DNA of 6,947 nt from the NCBI GenBank assembly GCA_030628785.1, contig DAOVQI010000167.1, positions 1 to 6,947 of the forward strand, given 5' to 3'. This DNA is from Bacteroidota bacterium. GTDB taxonomy: Bacteria > Bacteroidota > Bacteroidia > Bacteroidales > VadinHA17. This document shows, in pieces, positions 1 through 5,522 of the stretch (positions are counted from its first letter, which is position 1; each line of letters begins with the position of its first letter). The position numbers were made by a program, and so were the translations under genes. The notes below the pieces were generated by a model, which was given only the letters and a program-made list of their open reading frames with translations, did not search any database and was not told the origin of the DNA.

Positions 1-92
1 ACAAAATTTTCAGATGCAATCAATTCTATTCCATTAAGCTGCCGCTGATATTCTTTTTCAATTATGTCAAAAATTTGTTTATCCTTTTTCAT
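1..92 (-). CDS. glyA: Serine hydroxymethyltransferase, N-terminal 30 residues (partial)
   Basis: The gene starts at an ATG at 92-90 and runs leftward off the window, so only 30 complete codons are visible. The protein begins MKKDKQIFDIIEKEYQRQ and continues with GIELIASENF. The last stretch is the hallmark N-terminal motif of serine hydroxymethyltransferase. In this family the enzyme is PLP-dependent and cytosolic; it interconverts serine and glycine with tetrahydrofolate and supplies one-carbon units. The catalytic lysine and most of the fold lie outside the window. The N-terminal arm is short, as in other Bacteroidota versions as I recall them. The leader is A/T-rich without a Shine-Dalgarno motif. 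The gene is divergent from the membrane protein at 517. Identification rests on this motif alone, but it is highly specific. Confidence 0.93.
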   Translation of the reverse strand, partial: MKKDKQIFDIIEKEYQRQLNGIELIASENF

Positions 93-124
93 GTTAGCTA
101 AATATTATTATTTTTAAATGAGCT

Positions 125-132
125 TAAAGATA
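125..132 (-). promoter_or_regulatory. Possible -7 promoter element for glyA
   Basis: On the minus strand the octamer reads TATCTTTA, one base from the Bacteroidota -7 consensus TAnnTTTG. It lies 32 bp upstream of the glyA start, which would give a leader of roughly 25-30 nt. I see no convincing -33 TTTG at the usual spacing, so this is a weak call. Confidence 0.3.
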
Positions 133-194
133 AATCTTTCGGCAGAAATTAGGAAAGGATTTAAATACAATCTTTTTTCGGGTTGCGGGGTCTT

Positions 195-229
195 AGTTTT
201 CAGTTCTCGGTTCTCGGTTCTCGGCCTGC
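195..229. repeat. Degenerate 7-bp tandem repeat tract A
   Basis: Five consecutive units of exactly 7 bp run from 195 to 229. The first two are AGTTTTC and AGTTCTC, the next two are identical GGTTCTC, and the last (223-229) is degenerate. Neighbouring units resemble each other most. On the plus strand the consensus is RGTTYTC, the same class as the tracts near 1343, 1470 and 5127. The tract is followed by TTTACCCCGT, a motif also found beside the tract at 1343. Confidence 0.8.
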
Positions 230-358
230 CATGTTTACCCCGTTGGAATAATTAATTGATAAATAGCATAACTCTAATTACTTGAAAAAGAACACCGATG
301 GTTTTGTCTTTGGATAGCAACATAAATGTTAAAAAATAATCTTCTTGTTTAAAAAATC

Positions 359-370
359 AAACAGCTGTTT
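359..370. promoter_or_regulatory. Perfect 12-bp palindrome, possible operator
   Basis: AAACAGCTGTTT is a perfect palindrome in the A/T-rich region upstream of the gene at 517. It could bind a dimeric regulator. Its distance of about 150 bp from the start codon and the chance frequency of such palindromes in A/T-rich DNA make this tentative. Confidence 0.2.
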
Positions 371-516
371 AAATACAGAAATAAATTCAATTAACTAATA
401 ACGAATAACTTAATAACTCTTGTAAAAATTTATTGATAAAATAAGTTAAACAAAATTTGTTAATTTGAAAAAAACATCCTTAATTTAATTTAAATAACTA
501 ATCTAATCTTTACATT

Positions 517-1020
517 ATGGAAGAACAAAAAACCGAACCTATGGAAGAAAAACAAGCTGAGAATGTTGAACAACAAGAACCGGCAAAAAAAGAAAGACCA
601 ACTTTTCTAACCGTACTCTGTATCCTGAGTTTTATTGGTGTAGGTATAGTTGTTATTTCTAGTTTAGTAGGATTGCTTGCAGGTAAAGCAGGATCCATAC
701 TTATGGAAGCTACAGAATCTATTGAAGGAGTACAGGATGTCCCTGAAATGGAACAGGTATCAAATGCCGTCAGGTACGCTTCAACACTAAGCGCAATAAA
801 CCTTATTTGTGCATTAGTTGTATTAGTAGGAGTAATTATGATGTGGAGCCTGAAGAAAATAGGTTACTACATTTATGTTCCTGCTGAAATCGCTCCTGTA
901 ATCTTTGGATTTATTTTAATCGGTGGCGGAATGTTTGGCGGATTTTTTGCTGCTCTTTCTGCAATCTTCCCGATTCTATTCATCATCCTTTACGGTCTTA
1001 ATTTTAAACATATGACATAA
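517..1020 (+). CDS. Small four-helix membrane protein of unknown function
   Basis: This encodes a 167-residue protein that I cannot assign to a function. Residues 1-28 form a hydrophilic tail rich in E, K and Q. After it come four likely membrane segments at about 30-54, 90-111, 116-137 and 140-160, and the protein ends NFKHMT. The segment PTFLTVLCILSFIG (28-41) resembles the first helix of small uncharacterised membrane proteins that I recall from Bacteroidota. The loop at 55-89 is acidic, with several Glu and Asp. There is no cleavable signal peptide and no catalytic motif. The start is the first ATG after an in-frame TAA at 499-501; residue 9 is another possible start. There is no Shine-Dalgarno motif. 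A strong terminator follows 22 bp after the stop, so the gene is probably transcribed alone. Confidence 0.85.
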   Translation: MEEQKTEPMEEKQAENVEQQEPAKKERPTFLTVLCILSFIGVGIVVISSLVGLLAGKAGSILMEATESIEGVQDVPEMEQVSNAVRYASTLSAINLICALVVLVGVIMMWSLKKIGYYIYVPAEIAPVIFGFILIGGGMFGGFFAALSAIFPILFIILYGLNFKHMT

Positions 1021-1042
1021 TACACGAAAAGAAGTGGGAAAG

Positions 1043-1077
1043 AAGTTGTCCTTTTATTTAAGGGGCAGCTTTTTTTT
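1043..1077 (+). terminator. Rho-independent terminator of the 517-1020 gene
   Basis: A 12-bp stem pairs AAGTTGTCCTTT (1043-1054) with AAGGGGCAGCTT (1060-1071) around a five-base loop, using a few G-T pairs. It is followed by a run of T to 1077. It lies 22 bp after the stop codon and has the shape of a classical intrinsic terminator for rightward transcription. Confidence 0.85.
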
Positions 1078-1121
1078 ATGCTAATCTGTATCAACCACCT
1101 CCCCCTCCCTTCGGTCGGGTA

Positions 1122-1142
1122 CTCCTCCTTTCCAAGGAGGAG
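1122..1142. repeat. Perfect 9-bp stem hairpin in a G/C-rich repeat
   Basis: CTCCTCCTT (1122-1130) pairs perfectly with AAGGAGGAG (1134-1142) around a TCC triloop. Just upstream lies a C-rich stretch with CCCTTCGG (1107-1114). The G/C-rich block (about 1095-1142) stands out sharply from the A/T-rich surroundings and resembles short dispersed repeats that I recall from Bacteroidota genomes. It has no T-run, so it does not look like a terminator. Confidence 0.6.
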
Positions 1143-1164
1143 AATTTGGTACTAATATATTAAT

Positions 1165-1199
1165 AAACCGGGAACCAGTAGGCAGGGGAAAGCAGGCAG
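1165..1199. repeat. Degenerate 7-bp tandem repeat tract A2
   Basis: Five successive 7-bp units run from 1165 to 1199, with a G at 1171, 1178, 1185, 1192 and 1199. The first two units are AAACCGG and GAACCAG, whose reverse complement contains GGTT-type heptamers as in the other tracts. The units are more degenerate than in tracts A and D. Confidence 0.5.
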
Positions 1200-1207
1200 T
1201 CCCGAAC

Positions 1208-1236
1208 GTTTGGTTGGAACGAAGTGGAAACCAAAC
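1208..1236. repeat. Inverted repeat with 8-bp arms
   Basis: GTTTGGTT (1208-1215) and AACCAAAC (1229-1236) form a perfect 8-bp stem around a 13-base loop. It belongs to the repeat patchwork. No function can be read from it. Confidence 0.5.
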
Positions 1237-1243
1237 TTCACGA

Positions 1244-1265
1244 GCAGGTAGTGGGAAGGACCTGC
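1244..1265. repeat. Inverted repeat with 6-bp arms
   Basis: GCAGGT (1244-1249) pairs with ACCTGC (1260-1265) around a ten-base loop. It directly abuts the larger palindrome that starts at 1265. Confidence 0.35.
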
Positions 1266-1312
1266 CCTGTGAAATAAATCGTAGATTTAATGCGAAGCAT
1301 TATTTCACGGGG
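1265..1312. repeat. 48-bp three-way-junction palindromic element
   Basis: The outer arms CCCTGTGAAA (1265-1274) and TTTCACGGGG (1303-1312) pair over 10 positions with one T-G pair. Between them lie two further hairpins back to back: TAAATC/GATTTA (1275-1280 and 1284-1289) with a GTA triloop, and ATGC/GCAT (1290-1293 and 1297-1300) with a GAA triloop. The single strand or RNA could fold into a compact three-armed structure. The outer arm motif GTGAAAT recurs four times between 1385 and 1461, which points to a repeat family. Confidence 0.65.
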
Positions 1313-1342
1313 TAAATGGGAGCGAGTAAACCCGTAACTGCA

Positions 1343-1391
1343 CCCAGAAACCAGAAATGTCAGAATTAAAACCAGGAACCACAAACCCCAG
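1343..1391. repeat. Degenerate 7-bp tandem repeat tract B
   Basis: Seven successive 7-bp units span 1343-1391. Clear ones are CCCAGAA and ACCAGAA at the left, and ACCAGGA (1371) and ACCACAA (1378) at the right, with two degenerate units between. Read on the minus strand the clear units become GGTTTCT-type heptamers, the class seen in tracts A, C and D. Confidence 0.7.
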
Positions 1392-1470
1392 TGAAATATG
1401 CTCCTTCCCTGGTGAAATGTTTTCGTATCTCAAATTTCACAGGGCAAGCGTCGCATTTCACGGGGCAGGC
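1385..1470. repeat. Cluster of CCC-GTGAAAT motifs in both orientations
   Basis: GTGAAAT occurs at 1391-1397 and, as part of CCCTGGTGAAAT, at 1407-1418. The reverse complement ATTTCAC occurs at 1434-1440 and 1455-1461, each followed by (A/G)GGGC. The two reverse copies are 21 bp apart. The 1407 copy could pair with the 1434 copy across about 15 bases with one bulged G. The motif matches the outer stem of the element at 1265-1312. Confidence 0.6.
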
Positions 1471-1497
1471 TACAAACTACAAACCATAAACCATTTT
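1470..1497. repeat. Degenerate 7-bp tandem repeat tract C, touching the CLC stop codon
   Basis: Four 7-bp units run from 1470: two identical CTACAAA, then CCATAAA and CCATTTT. On the minus strand they read as GGTTTAT/AGTTTGT-type heptamers. The tract directly follows the downstream CLC gene in the direction of transcription and overlaps two bases of its TAA stop codon. Confidence 0.7.
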
Positions 1498-3271
1498 AGT
1501 AATCCGAAACCTGTACCAATACCTTACGGTAAGCTGTAAATATCCGGGATTTAGAGATAAAACCCACATACTTGCCATTATCGATTACTGGCAAATTCCA
1601 GACTCCTGATTCACTGAATTTTTGCATTACCGTTTCCATATTATCAGTCGAAGAAACATAACTGGGAGGAGTGATCATGAGGTCCCTGACAAAAGTCAAG
1701 TCATACATTTCGTGGTTGAACATAATATCCCGTACATTGTCCAGAAGGACTACCCCAAGCAGCATATTTTCATCGTCTACTACCGGAAAAATATTTCGTT
1801 TTGACCTGGAAATAATCTTCACTAATTCCCTGAGTGTGGCATCGGGATGAATGGTTTTCAGGTCCTTTTCGATTTCTTTTTTCCAATTCATAAGTGTCAA
1901 TACGGCTTTATCCTTGTGATGAGTGATCAACTCACCCCGTTTTGCAAGTCGTTTGGTGTAGATTGAATGTGGTTCAAAATACATGATGGTAATGAAAGAA
2001 AATGTTGCGGTTATAATTAAGGGAATGAGCAAACTATACCCTCCGGTGATCTCTGCTATTAAAAATATGGCTGTCAGGGGTGCGTGCATCACTCCGGCCA
2101 TTAAACCAGCCATTCCAACCAGGGCAAAATTACTCTCCGGCAGATGAACCCAATTTAGTCCGTTTATTACCCTGGCAACAATAAACCCGGTAATTCCTCC
2201 CATAAACAGAGTGGGAGCAAAAACACCACCGATACCACCGGTTCCGTTTGTTGCCGACATGGCTACTGCCTTAAAAATCAGGATCAGAATGAGATAACCG
2301 ATGAACAACCAATAGTTATCTTTCAGGAAATAAAAGAAACTGTTCTCAACTACATATGAGACATCCCCATGTAGCAATGAAGTAATTGTAACGTAACCTT
2401 CCCCATAAAGAGTAGGAAAAATAAAAATGAGTAAACTTAGTACCCCCCCACCCAGGATTAATTTCCATACAGGGGATGAGATCTTTTCAAACCTGGTTTC
2501 AATAAACATCGCTGCTTTGGTAAAATAGAGGGAAATCAATCCGCAGATAACTCCCAGGAGGATAAAGAACGGGATATTGTTTAGCATAAAAGATTCCGCC
2601 AGATCAAATGAAAACAAAACCTCCTTTCCCATCAGGAAATAAGCAACTGTAGCTCCCGTTACCGCTGAAATTAATAAAGGAACAATGGATGCAATGGTAA
2701 GATCGAGCATCAATACTTCAAGCGTAAAAATCAGTCCTGCAATAGGTGCTTTGAATATCCCTGCTATTGCCCCGGCAGCTCCACACCCGACAAGTAAGGT
2801 AGTGGATTTATAGTTTAACCTAAGCAACCTTCCAACGGAGGAACCAATGGATGCGCCGGTAAGAACAATAGGTGCTTCAGCTCCGACCGACCCTCCAAAT
2901 CCAATGGTAAGGGTACTGGCGATGATGGAAGAATAATTATTATGGGGCTTTATAATACTATTCTTTTTCGAGATGGCATATAAAATCCGGGCTACTCCAT
3001 GCCGGATATTATCTTTCACAAAATATCGTATAAACAGTATGGTCAGGAAAATCCCCACAACAGGATAAGCCAGGTACCAATAACTTTCCGATTCGATATC
3101 AAATCCCCTTGTCAGAAATTCATGGGTATAATGAATAGTGTTTTTAAGTACCACTGCTGCCAATCCACTTATCAAGCCAATAAAAAAACTTAAAATATAA
3201 ATGAATTGGCGCTCAGTAATATGTTCGCCCCGCCAAACCAGGAATTTCCCTATGAATTTAGGCCTCTTCAT
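1496..3271 (-). CDS. CLC-family anion channel/transporter with CBS domains, divergent paralogue
   Basis: This 591-residue inner-membrane protein has a CLC anion core (about 20-440) and two cytoplasmic CBS domains (about 473-518 and 528-585). Family members move Cl- or related anions, as channels or H+-coupled exchangers; CBS pairs often bind adenine nucleotides. The GSGIP-equivalent loop is RHGVA (90-94) and the GREGP-equivalent is GAEAP (130-134). The gating glutamate (E132), the GVFAP motif (349-353) and the pore tyrosine (Y438) are kept. The internal proton-glutamate position (E203 in E. coli ClC) is V186, next to E185. It is collinear with the upstream CLC protein, with 38 of 61 residues identical over positions 90-150 by eye. 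The start lies 27 bp after the upstream stop and 8 bp after a TACATTTG promoter-like octamer. Substrate and mode (channel or exchanger) cannot be read from the sequence. Confidence 0.95.
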   Translation of the reverse strand: MKRPKFIGKFLVWRGEHITERQFIYILSFFIGLISGLAAVVLKNTIHYTHEFLTRGFDIESESYWYLAYPVVGIFLTILFIRYFVKDNIRHGVARILYAISKKNSIIKPHNNYSSIIASTLTIGFGGSVGAEAPIVLTGASIGSSVGRLLRLNYKSTTLLVGCGAAGAIAGIFKAPIAGLIFTLEVLMLDLTIASIVPLLISAVTGATVAYFLMGKEVLFSFDLAESFMLNNIPFFILLGVICGLISLYFTKAAMFIETRFEKISSPVWKLILGGGVLSLLIFIFPTLYGEGYVTITSLLHGDVSYVVENSFFYFLKDNYWLFIGYLILILIFKAVAMSATNGTGGIGGVFAPTLFMGGITGFIVARVINGLNWVHLPESNFALVGMAGLMAGVMHAPLTAIFLIAEITGGYSLLIPLIITATFSFITIMYFEPHSIYTKRLAKRGELITHHKDKAVLTLMNWKKEIEKDLKTIHPDATLRELVKIISRSKRNIFPVVDDENMLLGVVLLDNVRDIMFNHEMYDLTFVRDLMITPPSYVSSTDNMETVMQKFSESGVWNLPVIDNGKYVGFISKSRIFTAYRKVLVQVSDY

Positions 3272-3279
3272 AATAAGCG

Positions 3280-3287
3280 CAAATGTA
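3280..3287 (-). promoter_or_regulatory. -7-like promoter element before the downstream CLC gene
   Basis: TACATTTG on the minus strand matches the Bacteroidota -7 consensus TAnnTTTG exactly. It sits inside the 27-bp spacer between the two CLC genes, 8 bp before the downstream ATG. There is no good -33 TTTG, so it may be chance. If active, it would let the downstream gene be transcribed separately with almost no leader. Confidence 0.35.
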
Positions 3288-3299
3288 ATACATATCTTC

Positions 3300-5072
3300 T
3301 CATTCCTCCGTAAAATTCCGGATCATCGTCCTGTAGGTAGAGAATACATTGGCGCGGGAAACAAAACCAAGGTACTTTCCATCTTGTAAAACAGGCAGGT
3401 TATAATGTGAAGATGTCTGGAATTTCCTGGCAATATCCTCCATCGATTCATCGGGCGATACATGAGGGGTTGGCATAAACATCAGATCCCTTACATATGT
3501 GGTATCATACAATTCGGTTTTAAATACAATGTGCCGTATATCATTTACCCATACAACACCAAGCAATATATTATCATCATCAACAACCGGAAAGATATTG
3601 CGGCTGGATACTGAAATAACTTTTACCAGATCGCCAAGAGTGGCATCAGGTTTTATGGTATTGAAGTTTTTTTCAATTAACTTATCCACTTTCATGAGAG
3701 AAAGTGCAGCCCGGTCGGCATCATGGGTGATCAGTTCTCCTCTTTTAGCCAACTGGATGGTATATACTGAATTGGATTCAAAGATTTTAATGGTTGCATA
3801 TGAAATAGTAGCTGTGATCATAAGCGGCATAAACAACCCATAACCATTCGTAATTTCTGCAATCAAAAAAATTGAAGTCAGGGGAGCATGAATAATCCCG
3901 GAAAGCATACCAGCCATTCCCACTAAAGCAAAGTTAGTTGCCGAGACTGTAAAGCCTGCTTGATTGAGAACCTTTGCAAATAACAAGCCTGCGTTTGCAC
4001 CTAAAAATAATGTGGGAGCAAACATTCCTCCAACTCCCCCGCTTCCAAATGTGACGGATGTTGCAACTACTTTAAACAAAAGAATAGCCACGAGGACAAT
4101 AAACACTGCTATAATGTTGTCCTGGTATTCATAATAAAAAGAATTATTAAATAAATAGGAGTAGTCTCCATTAAGACAACTATTAATTCCGTTATATCCT
4201 TCTCCATAAAGTGAAGGGAGAAAGAAGATCAAAACGCCCAAAGTAAGGCCTCCAATCAAAAGCTTGTTATGCCAGGATTTTATTTTTTCGAAAGTTTCGG
4301 TAATAAACATGTAAACCCTTGTAAAATAAACCGATACCAATCCGGTAAATATTCCCAGAGCGATATAAAAAGGGATGTCCTTCATAAAAAATGCCTCTTT
4401 CAACTGAAAAGTGTACAGTACATCCTGCCCCATGAAAAAATACGAAGTCAAGGCTCCCGTAACCGAAGCGATCAGCAGAGGTACTAAAGAAGCCATAGAA
4501 AGGTTTAACATGATCACTTCAAGGGCAAATACAATGGCTGCAATAGGCGCTTTAAAAATGGCTGCCATTGCTCCGGCTGATGCACAACCCAGCAAGGTGA
4601 GAATTTGCTTATAATTAAGCCGCAGTAATTTTCCAAGATTGGAGCCGATCGCTGCTCCTGTTGCTACTGTAGGTCCTTCCAGCCCGACGGATCCCCCAAA
4701 ACCAACGGTTAGAGCGCTCGTTATAATAGAAGAGTATAAATTATGTGATTTTAGCTTCCCGTTTGTTTTTGAAATAGCATGAAGTACACTTGGAATCCCA
4801 TGACCAACTCGCTGCCTTAGTATGAATTTGACAAATATTACGGTAATCAGAATCCCGACGGTTGGAAAAATAAAATACAAGTAATTAAATTCCTCCCTGG
4901 CAAAACCCGATGTTAACAACGATTGAATGAGATGAACAAGCTTCTTAATAATAACGGCAGCAAAACCTGAAGCTAACCCAATAATCACACTGAGTATCAG
5001 GATAAATTGCCTATCCCTAATGTGTTTAATTCTCCATTTAAAAATTTTTATAATTATCCGTGTCCGTTTCAT
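3300..5072 (-). CDS. CLC-family anion channel/transporter with CBS domains, canonical-type paralogue
   Basis: This 590-residue inner-membrane protein is the first gene of the leftward CLC pair. The CLC membrane core (about 20-440) carries GHGIP (90-94), where His replaces the E. coli Ser107. It also carries GLEGP (130-134) with the gating glutamate E132, GMFAP (349-353), and the pore tyrosine in SVYTIQLAKRG (Y437). The internal proton glutamate of E. coli ClC is replaced by V186, after a conserved E185. Two CBS domains follow, about 472-517 (NIFPVVDDDNILLGVV) and 527-584 (NLPVLQDGKYLGFVS). His in the first motif is, as I recall, common in CBS-bearing bacterial CLC proteins, so this copy looks like a standard member. 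Family knowledge suggests Cl- or another small anion as substrate; proton coupling is uncertain. The ATG at 5072 is the first possible start and lies 7 bp after a TATCTTTG promoter-like element. Confidence 0.96.
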   Translation of the reverse strand: MKRTRIIIKIFKWRIKHIRDRQFILILSVIIGLASGFAAVIIKKLVHLIQSLLTSGFAREEFNYLYFIFPTVGILITVIFVKFILRQRVGHGIPSVLHAISKTNGKLKSHNLYSSIITSALTVGFGGSVGLEGPTVATGAAIGSNLGKLLRLNYKQILTLLGCASAGAMAAIFKAPIAAIVFALEVIMLNLSMASLVPLLIASVTGALTSYFFMGQDVLYTFQLKEAFFMKDIPFYIALGIFTGLVSVYFTRVYMFITETFEKIKSWHNKLLIGGLTLGVLIFFLPSLYGEGYNGINSCLNGDYSYLFNNSFYYEYQDNIIAVFIVLVAILLFKVVATSVTFGSGGVGGMFAPTLFLGANAGLLFAKVLNQAGFTVSATNFALVGMAGMLSGIIHAPLTSIFLIAEITNGYGLFMPLMITATISYATIKIFESNSVYTIQLAKRGELITHDADRAALSLMKVDKLIEKNFNTIKPDATLGDLVKVISVSSRNIFPVVDDDNILLGVVWVNDIRHIVFKTELYDTTYVRDLMFMPTPHVSPDESMEDIARKFQTSSHYNLPVLQDGKYLGFVSRANVFSTYRTMIRNFTEE

Positions 5073-5079
5073 AAGTGGA

Positions 5080-5110
5080 CAAAGATAGCATATCCGTAAA
5101 AATTCGGAAA
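5080..5110 (-). promoter_or_regulatory. Likely promoter of the CLC gene pair
   Basis: On the minus strand TATCTTTG (5080-5087) fits the Bacteroidota -7 consensus TAnnTTTG perfectly. A TTTC (5107-5110), one base from the -33 TTTG, lies 19 bp further upstream, the expected spacing. Only 7 bp separate the -7 element from the ATG, so the transcript would be leaderless or nearly so. Confidence 0.55.
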
Positions 5111-5126
5111 TGAAAAAAATAAAAAT

Positions 5127-5199
5127 AGTTTCTGGTTTGTGGTTTTTAGTTTTTAGTTTGTAGTTGTGGTTTGTGTGTGGTTTGTAGTTCTTAGTATCA
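5127..5199. repeat. Degenerate 7-bp tandem repeat tract D
   Basis: About ten units run from 5127 to 5199 with a plus-strand consensus RGTTTNT. Examples are GGTTTGT (5134), AGTTTTT (5148) and AGTTTGT (5155). A shortened unit at 5162 and an extra GTGT at 5175 break the phase; the period then resumes at 5179. The tract supplies the frame after the conserved part of the GIY-YIG remnant, and its units give that remnant's threonine-rich tail. Confidence 0.8.
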
Positions 5200-5287
5200 G
5201 TTGATTTCTTAGGCAGTTTGTTACCCCTGTATTAAGAACGCTGTTGTTTAGATTTGCAGCTATGTAAACATATCCTTTTTTAGCCAT
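5153..5287 (-). pseudogene. Decayed GIY-YIG (URI-type) endonuclease, N-terminal fragment
   Basis: On the minus strand an ATG at 5287 opens a 44-codon frame. Its first 30 residues include MAKKGYVYI and NNSVLNTGVT. These match the start of small single-domain GIY-YIG proteins, typically KKGYVYI followed by a TGVT block about ten residues later. The first signature (GIY, here YVY) is intact. The tyrosine of the second signature (usually YTGVT) is Asn. The arginine-rich helix that normally follows is reduced to LRNQ, and from about codon 31 the frame runs into heptamer tract D, giving a meaningless threonine-rich tail and a stop at 5153. Intact family members are about 80-100 residues, so most of the domain is missing. 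I read it as a dead remnant of a small nuclease gene, perhaps once mobile. Chance similarity is possible but unlikely. Confidence 0.6.
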
Positions 5288-5304
5288 TGAAAATGCACTG
5301 AATA

Positions 5305-5343
5305 ATTGCGAACGGAGTGAAGCAATCTTTCACGGATTACCGT
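5305..5343. repeat. Dispersed-type palindromic repeat next to the nuclease remnant
   Basis: ATTGC (5305-5309) and GCAAT (5322-5326) flank a 12-base centre, GAACGGAGTGAA. The form ATTGCGA...AAGCAATC resembles a short interspersed repeat that I recall from many bacterial genomes. A second hairpin, ACGG/CCGT with an ATTA loop, follows at 5332-5343. The block lies 17 bp upstream of the nuclease fragment's ATG and may have been part of the same inserted unit. Confidence 0.5.
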
Positions 5344-5421
5344 AATGTTTAAGAGTAGCTTTATCAATCATCTCAGTGTAAAATAAACAGTTTGCCGCGT
5401 CGCTACGCTCCTCGTGCCAAG

Positions 5422-5522
5422 GGCATCCCTTTGGGTCAAATTCGTTTTTTTATTAATCTTAATCTTAGCCTCATTTCTTCACAGACACTGCCAGGTTCTC
5501 CTGCCACAGGCATCCCTTCGGG
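5422..5522. repeat. Direct repeat pair GGCATCCCTTYGGG
   Basis: GGCATCCCTTTGGG (5422-5435) and GGCATCCCTTCGGG (5509-5522) differ at one base and are 87 bp apart. The second can form a small CCC/GGG hairpin. The first is flanked by CCAA on the left, giving a longer imperfect stem. These are G/C-rich islands in A/T-rich DNA. Confidence 0.55.

Larger units (their letters stand above)
93..516. other. Divergent intergenic region between glyA and the membrane protein gene
   Basis: This 424-bp, very A/T-rich stretch has no credible gene on either strand. It holds a possible glyA -7 element (125-132), a heptamer tract (195-229), a TTTACCCCGT motif (234-243) also found in the repeat region at 1309-1318, and a perfect 12-bp palindrome (359-370). 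For the rightward gene the best promoter guess is TTAATTTG at 460-467, but it has no good -33 partner and I do not annotate it separately. Confidence 0.6.
1078..1495. other. Convergent intergenic repeat patchwork
   Basis: About 420 bp between the rightward membrane protein gene and the leftward CLC operon hold no credible gene. Nearly all of it is repeat material: a long hairpin (1122-1142), heptamer tracts (1165-1199, 1343-1391, 1470-1497), two simple inverted repeats (1208-1236, 1244-1265), a three-way-junction palindrome (1265-1312) and a cluster of GTGAAAT motifs (1385-1470). A 60-codon open frame starting at 1357 lies on repeats and on the antisense of the CLC gene, and is not a gene. 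I see no clear terminator for the CLC operon. Confidence 0.75.

Noticed and set aside
460..467. TTAATTTG as promoter of the gene at 517
   Set aside because: It deviates from TAnnTTTG, lacks a -33 partner at 19-21 bp, and such octamers are expected by chance in this A/T-rich stretch.
1357..1539. 60-codon plus-strand open frame
   Set aside because: It begins in heptamer tract B, crosses the GTGAAAT repeats and ends antisense to the CLC gene. No protein pattern is visible.
1622..4614. Plus-strand open frames of 60-114 codons inside the CLC genes
   Set aside because: They are antisense shadows of two clearly real membrane protein genes.
3300..5072. His in the first CLC motif (GHGIP) as a novel selectivity change
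   Set aside because: As I recall, His at this position is common in CBS-containing bacterial CLC proteins, so it is not unusual by itself.
5330..5371. 13-residue minus-strand frame beginning MIDKATLKHYG
   Set aside because: It is too short, has no start signal, and ends inside the palindromic repeat. I could not link it to a family.
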